Origin: Virgibacillus sp. MSP4-1
GTDB lineage: Bacteria > Bacillota > Bacilli > Bacillales > Alkalibacillaceae
Length of the DNA stretch: 64,000 nucleotides
NCBI RefSeq assembly: GCF_010092505.1
Contig: NZ_CP048021.1
Coordinates: 2,232,001-2,296,000, forward strand
Direction of reading: 5' to 3'
The number at the start of each line of letters is the position of its first letter. Position 1 is the stretch's first letter. Positions 60,594 to 64,000 of this stretch are shown here, one piece after another. The position numbers and the translations under genes were made by a program. The notes beneath the pieces were generated by a model. The model had not been told where the DNA came from and did not search any database. It worked only from the letters and a program-made list of their open reading frames with translations.

Positions 60594-61361
60594 TTATGTC
60601 CTCTGCTTCTTCCTCTTCTTTTTCACTTTCTTCTTATTCTTTTCAATATATTCCTCATACAAAGGCAAAACCTCATCAGTATTTCCATTCATTTTAATTT
60701 GACCGAAATCTAACCAAATAATCTTTTCACAAAACTTTTTCATTTGGTTAATAGAATGACTGACAAAAAACATTGTCTTACCTTGCTCTTTAAATTCCAT
60801 CATTTTGTCAAAACTCTTCGTTGAAAAGCTTTTATCTCCAACTGACAAAGCTTCGTCAATTATTAAAATTTCAGGATCAATTTTAATAGAAATGGAAAAG
60901 CCCAGTCTTGATTTCATACCACTGGAATAAGATTTAACTGGCTGATCAATAAATTTCCCTATCTCGGAAAATTCAATAATATCCTCCTCCATCTTTTCTA
61001 TTTCATTTGGACTGAAACCTAACATTAATAATTTTAACTTAATGTTTTCTCTTCCTGTTAATTTTCTATCCAGGCCTACATTAACGGCAATTAATGAAGC
61101 CTGACCATCAATAAACACTTCACCGGAAGTCTGAGGAATTACACCTGCAATAATATTTGAAAGGGTTGATTTACCTGAACCGTTCATTCCTACAAATCCT
61201 ACAATTTCTCCCTTATTTACTTCAAAAGAAACATCTTTCAGCGCATAGAAAGTCTCTCCATAATCTTTCCGGGGACGTAAGAGGTCTAATATACGTTCAC
61301 GATTACCATGATATAATTTATATTTTTTAGATACATTCTTAACTATAACGGATTTTTCCAT
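60594..61361 (-). CDS. tagH: Teichoic-acid-type ABC exporter, ATPase subunit (TagH)
   Basis: 255 residues. Seen: GFVGMNGSGKSTLSNIIAG Walker A (within 52-70), VKSYSSGMKSRLGFS signature, PEILIIDEALSVGDKSF Walker B and VSHSINQMKKFC switch histidine, and a basic tail of lysines. It matches the ATPase of TagGH/Wzm-Wzt exporters. It lacks the long extracellular C-terminal extension of B. subtilis TagH (about 527 residues), so it is the short form. Start ATG 61361 is seven bases after AAGGTG; the frame opens at 61367. It powers export of the lipid-linked polymer with the permease encoded next to it. Confidence 0.93.
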   Translation of the reverse strand: MEKSVIVKNVSKKYKLYHGNRERILDLLRPRKDYGETFYALKDVSFEVNKGEIVGFVGMNGSGKSTLSNIIAGVIPQTSGEVFIDGQASLIAVNVGLDRKLTGRENIKLKLLMLGFSPNEIEKMEEDIIEFSEIGKFIDQPVKSYSSGMKSRLGFSISIKIDPEILIIDEALSVGDKSFSTKSFDKMMEFKEQGKTMFFVSHSINQMKKFCEKIIWLDFGQIKMNGNTDEVLPLYEEYIEKNKKKVKKKRKKQRT

Positions 61362-61376
61362 AAACATTCACCTTAC

Positions 61377-62183
61377 CTAAATGAAATCAATGAAATGTCG
61401 TCTGAACTTTACATGTAAATAGGATCCAGCAACAAAGAAAAAGATAACAATAAGCCAGAAATACAGCGTATATTCCCAATTCACAATCAAATACCAATCC
61501 ATCCCTAATAGGGAATGCCGGTATCCCTCTATAATATAATAAAATGGATTCAACTTCACTATCGTTTCCAAGTTCCCCGGCAATCTTTCCGGCGACCATA
61601 AGATTGGGGAAAGATAGAGTAACATTCTCATGGTGGATTGTATAAAAGCATGCACATCCGGAATAATGGTAGCCAATGTAGATGTGATTAATGAAAAACT
61701 AAACAATAATGCTAATACACCAAACATAAAATATGGAATTTGAAGGTAATATTCACTTATTGGATATCCTAAGAAGTTTAATATGACCATTGCAATAAAG
61801 AGTAAAAATACATGAGGGTAAAGTTGAGCGACAATAATATAATTTGGAATAATACTCATAGGAAAATTCATCTTAGATAAAATCTTTATTTTGGAAAAAA
61901 TTGATTTCGTCCCTTTTAATATCCCCTGGTTAACAAAAAACCAGACAACAATCCCGGCCAATAGCCAGTGAAAAAATGGCATGCCTTCTATTGTACCTCT
62001 ATCCCTCATTCCAACACCAAAAACAAACCAAAATATAACAATTTGTATGGCTGGGTTAATCACTTCCCAAGCCATACCTAAGTAATTTTTTGCATTATTA
62101 CTTTTAAGTTCATATAAAGAAAGTCTTCTGATTAAGTAGAAAAATTTGAATTGTTCCTTAAGCACAACTAAGGCAGACTTCAT
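61377..62183 (-). CDS. tagG: Teichoic-acid-type ABC exporter, permease subunit (TagG)
   Basis: 268 residues, six helices. Seen: KNYLGMAWEVINPAIQIVIFWFVFGVG, RGTIEGMPFFHWLLAGIVVWFF and LLYLSPILWSPERLP, NPFYYIIEGYRHSLLG in shorter parts, the ABC-2 family signatures of TagG/Wzm. Normal length (TagG about 275). AGAGGG precedes the ATG. Together with tagH it forms the export channel for the polymer made by the TagF-type enzymes. Confidence 0.94.
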   Translation of the reverse strand: MKSALVVLKEQFKFFYLIRRLSLYELKSNNAKNYLGMAWEVINPAIQIVIFWFVFGVGMRDRGTIEGMPFFHWLLAGIVVWFFVNQGILKGTKSIFSKIKILSKMNFPMSIIPNYIIVAQLYPHVFLLFIAMVILNFLGYPISEYYLQIPYFMFGVLALLFSFSLITSTLATIIPDVHAFIQSTMRMLLYLSPILWSPERLPGNLETIVKLNPFYYIIEGYRHSLLGMDWYLIVNWEYTLYFWLIVIFFFVAGSYLHVKFRRHFIDFI

Positions 62184-62259
62184 TCCCAGTCCCTCTTTCT
62201 AAAAACGTTAAACGACTTAATCCATTATTATATAATCATTTAGAATAATCAAGAAGAAA

Positions 62260-63444
62260 TTATGGATAGAAGGCCTCTGCTACTTTTTGAGCCGAAGTAC
62301 CATCCTCTAATGAACAGAATTTATTGTGAAATTTGCTGAATGCTTCAGAATTCACAGGGTTCTCTTCATCTAACAATTTTATTTTTCTAATTAGTTCTTC
62401 AGTTGTTTTCACAATAGGTCCAGGGGCTTGGTTTAAAAAGTCAAAATAGAAACCTCTTAATTCATCCTTATATTCTTCCAGATCATACGCAAAAAACAGT
62501 ATGGGTCTTTTAAGATTCGCAAAATCAAAGAATGTTGAAGAATAGTCTGTAATTAACAGATCAGAGATAATATAAAGGTCACTTATATCTGGATATTTAG
62601 ATACATCAATGACAAAATCACCATATTTATTCTTATCAATTCGATCGGCAACCAAATAATGCATTCGTACCAGAACAACATAATTTTCACCCAATGAATC
62701 CTTCATTAAGTCCAGATTAAGCTGAATGTCAAATTTATATCGTCCAACACTATAGTAATTATTATCTCTCCAAGTTGGGGTATATAATATAACTTTTTTA
62801 TCCTTAGGAATATTTAACTTATTCCGGACAGTCTGAACATCCCGTTCACTATAATTATACAAAAAGTCATTTCTCGGGTAGCCTGTCTCTGCAATCTTCC
62901 CATTATATTGAAAAGCACTTTTAAAAATCTCTGTTGAATATGAATTAGGCGAAACAAGAATATCCCATTTTTTTGCCTCTGATACAAAATTATTGTGATA
63001 AGTTTCTGTTGATGTCCCTGGCATTTTTACGTCTTTAATATCTACCCCCAGCTTTTTCAAAGGTGTCCCGTGCCACGTTTGTACATAAGTGGTCTTCTTT
63101 GGTTTTGGAAACCATTTTGGAAACCTCACATTATTCACCCAGTATTTAGCTCTTGGGAAGTAAAAAAACCACTTTGGTGTAAATCGAACCATATACGGTA
63201 TGCTCCATTGTTCAAATAATTGTGTGTAGCGGCGATCCACACTCCAAACTAGATTTGCTGAGTGATATTTTTTCATGTGTTCATAAATGGCTTTGGGACT
63301 ATCACTATACTGTTTTCCATGGAAGCTTTCAAATATCACCAAATTATTTTTTACAGGAAGTTTGCTTGATAATAAAAATATAAGACGAAAAAGTTTTTGT
63401 GTTCGTTTACTTCTTACCACACGTAATATCATCTTTTTAATCAA
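62260..63444 (-). CDS. TagB/TagF-type glycerophosphotransferase (TagB-like by position)
   Basis: 394 residues, a single CDP-glycerol glycerophosphotransferase domain. Seen: NNLVIFESFHGKQYSDSPKAI, TYVQTWHGTPLKKLGVDI with the base histidine, ILYTPTWRDNN, VLVRMHYLVADR and ITDYSSTFFDFANLKRP. Size and its place divergent from tagD match B. subtilis tagB, whose product adds the first glycerol phosphate; from sequence alone it could also be a polymerase. Start is TTG 63444, seven bases after AAGGAGG. Confidence 0.9.
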   Translation of the reverse strand: MIKKMILRVVRSKRTQKLFRLIFLLSSKLPVKNNLVIFESFHGKQYSDSPKAIYEHMKKYHSANLVWSVDRRYTQLFEQWSIPYMVRFTPKWFFYFPRAKYWVNNVRFPKWFPKPKKTTYVQTWHGTPLKKLGVDIKDVKMPGTSTETYHNNFVSEAKKWDILVSPNSYSTEIFKSAFQYNGKIAETGYPRNDFLYNYSERDVQTVRNKLNIPKDKKVILYTPTWRDNNYYSVGRYKFDIQLNLDLMKDSLGENYVVLVRMHYLVADRIDKNKYGDFVIDVSKYPDISDLYIISDLLITDYSSTFFDFANLKRPILFFAYDLEEYKDELRGFYFDFLNQAPGPIVKTTEELIRKIKLLDEENPVNSEAFSKFHNKFCSLEDGTSAQKVAEAFYP

Positions 63445-63577
63445 GGTTATTCCTCCTTCTCTCTATTTCAATTTTTACAATATGTATTATTGTGGCACAT
63501 TTTGACGTTTATCCTCACTAATTATAAAGGGTAAGACTACATAATACCATAGAGAGAAGAATAACACATACTTCCAC

Positions 63578-63606
63578 TTGTAAATCTGATGTAAACCGTT
63601 TAAAAT
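63578..63606 (+). promoter_or_regulatory. Likely sigma-A promoter of tagD
   Basis: TTGTAA (63578-63583), 17-base spacer, TAAAAT (63601-63606); transcription would start near 63613, about 78 bases before the tagD start. The 246-base divergent gap to the TagB-like gene must hold both promoters. Confidence 0.45.
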
Positions 63607-63690
63607 TATTATTAATATGCTAAAAGATATATGTACTATGCTAAAAACAACTAAATCTGTTTAATTATTTTATCCAGGAGGGGTATTCCA

Positions 63691-64000
63691 TTGAAGAAAG
63701 TCATAACTTATGGAACCTTTGATTTGTTGCATAATGGCCATATTAACTTACTTCGACGCGCTAAGGCACTTGGTGACCACCTAACTGTAGCAATATCAAC
63801 AGATGAATTTAATGCAATCAAAGACAAAAAAGCTTACCACAGCTATGAAAACCGCAAAGTTATTTTGGAAGCGATTCGTTATGTAGATAAAGTTATCCCT
63901 GAAAATAATTGGGAACAAAAAATCCAGGATGTTAAAGACCATAACATCGATATATTTGTTATGGGGGACGATTGGGAAGGTAAGTTTGATTTTCTAAAGG
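63691..64000 (+). CDS. tagD: Glycerol-3-phosphate cytidylyltransferase, 3' end outside window (TagD)
   Basis: Makes CDP-glycerol, the donor for TagB/TagF-type enzymes. 103 codons are present and the frame is open at the edge (full length is normally about 129). Seen: VITYGTFDLLHNGHINLLRRAK with the nucleotidyl-transfer HxGH motif (HNGH), RYVDKVIPE and MGDDWEGKFDFL. TTG start at 63691 with AGGAGGGG seven bases upstream. It shows that at least one polymer in region 4 has a polyol-phosphate, most likely glycerol phosphate, backbone. Confidence 0.95.
   Translation, partial: MKKVITYGTFDLLHNGHINLLRRAKALGDHLTVAISTDEFNAIKDKKAYHSYENRKVILEAIRYVDKVIPENNWEQKIQDVKDHNIDIFVMGDDWEGKFDFLK

Overview
The window reads as a chromosome segment of a low-GC Gram-positive Bacillaceae member. 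The support is AGGAGG-type ribosome binding sites with ATG, TTG and GTG starts, YwqCDE-type tyrosine phosphorelay genes, TagO/TagA/TagD/TagGH wall teichoic acid genes with tagD divergent from a TagB-like gene as in Bacillus, and a dispersed palindromic element of a kind I recall from Bacillaceae. The long surface hydrolases with tandem 71-residue SH3-like repeats suggest a halotolerant genus such as Halobacillus or Virgibacillus, but genus is a guess. Almost every gene makes, exports, decorates or cleaves a cell-surface glycopolymer.

Region 1 (1-28504, all minus strand) is a capsule/EPS locus in several transcription units. Reading with transcription: gtaB copy 2, ugd, a WcaJ-type initiating transferase, glycosyltransferases, two sulfotransferases, a Wzy polymerase, manC, a Wzx flippase and a hexapeptide acyltransferase (28504-14548); then the Wzz-like modulator and tyrosine kinase (14265-12819) ending in a strong terminator; then the PHP phosphatase ywqE; then a 760-base noncoding stretch with hairpins and a REP-like palindrome; then gtaB copy 1, a 4,6-dehydratase, an aminotransferase, a PglC-type initiating transferase, a WbuB-like transferase, a third sulfotransferase, capE-capF-capG for UDP-L-FucNAc, and a glycosyltransferase cut by the left edge. 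The locus therefore carries two initiating transferases and two near-identical GtaB genes.

Region 2 (29180-33178) holds a GC-rich extracellular arylsulfotransferase (ASST) gene, a tiny ORF, a lipoprotein and tagO.

Region 3 (33500-45106, mostly plus) begins with a polyprenol-phosphate-sugar set (GT2, DUF2304, GT39; plus convergent GT-C-like and GtrA genes). It continues with a second polysaccharide locus: sulfotransferase, MurJ-like flippase, PIG-L deacetylase, polymerase, GT4 and a PssD/PssE pair.

Region 4 (45151-64000) is teichoic-acid-like: an M14 peptidase and a LytD-like glucosaminidase, both with tandem 71-residue repeats; tagA; an orphan Wzz-like protein; a fifth sulfotransferase; three TagF-family polymerases (one fused to a GT2 domain); a Wzy/ligase; tagGH; and the 5' end of tagD.

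The most striking property is the spread of five divergent PAPS-type sulfotransferases plus one ASST over three glycopolymer loci. I infer that this bacterium makes sulfated surface polymers, possibly including a sulfated teichoic acid. No PAPS synthesis genes lie in the window. All function calls come from reading motifs by eye; no database search was run.
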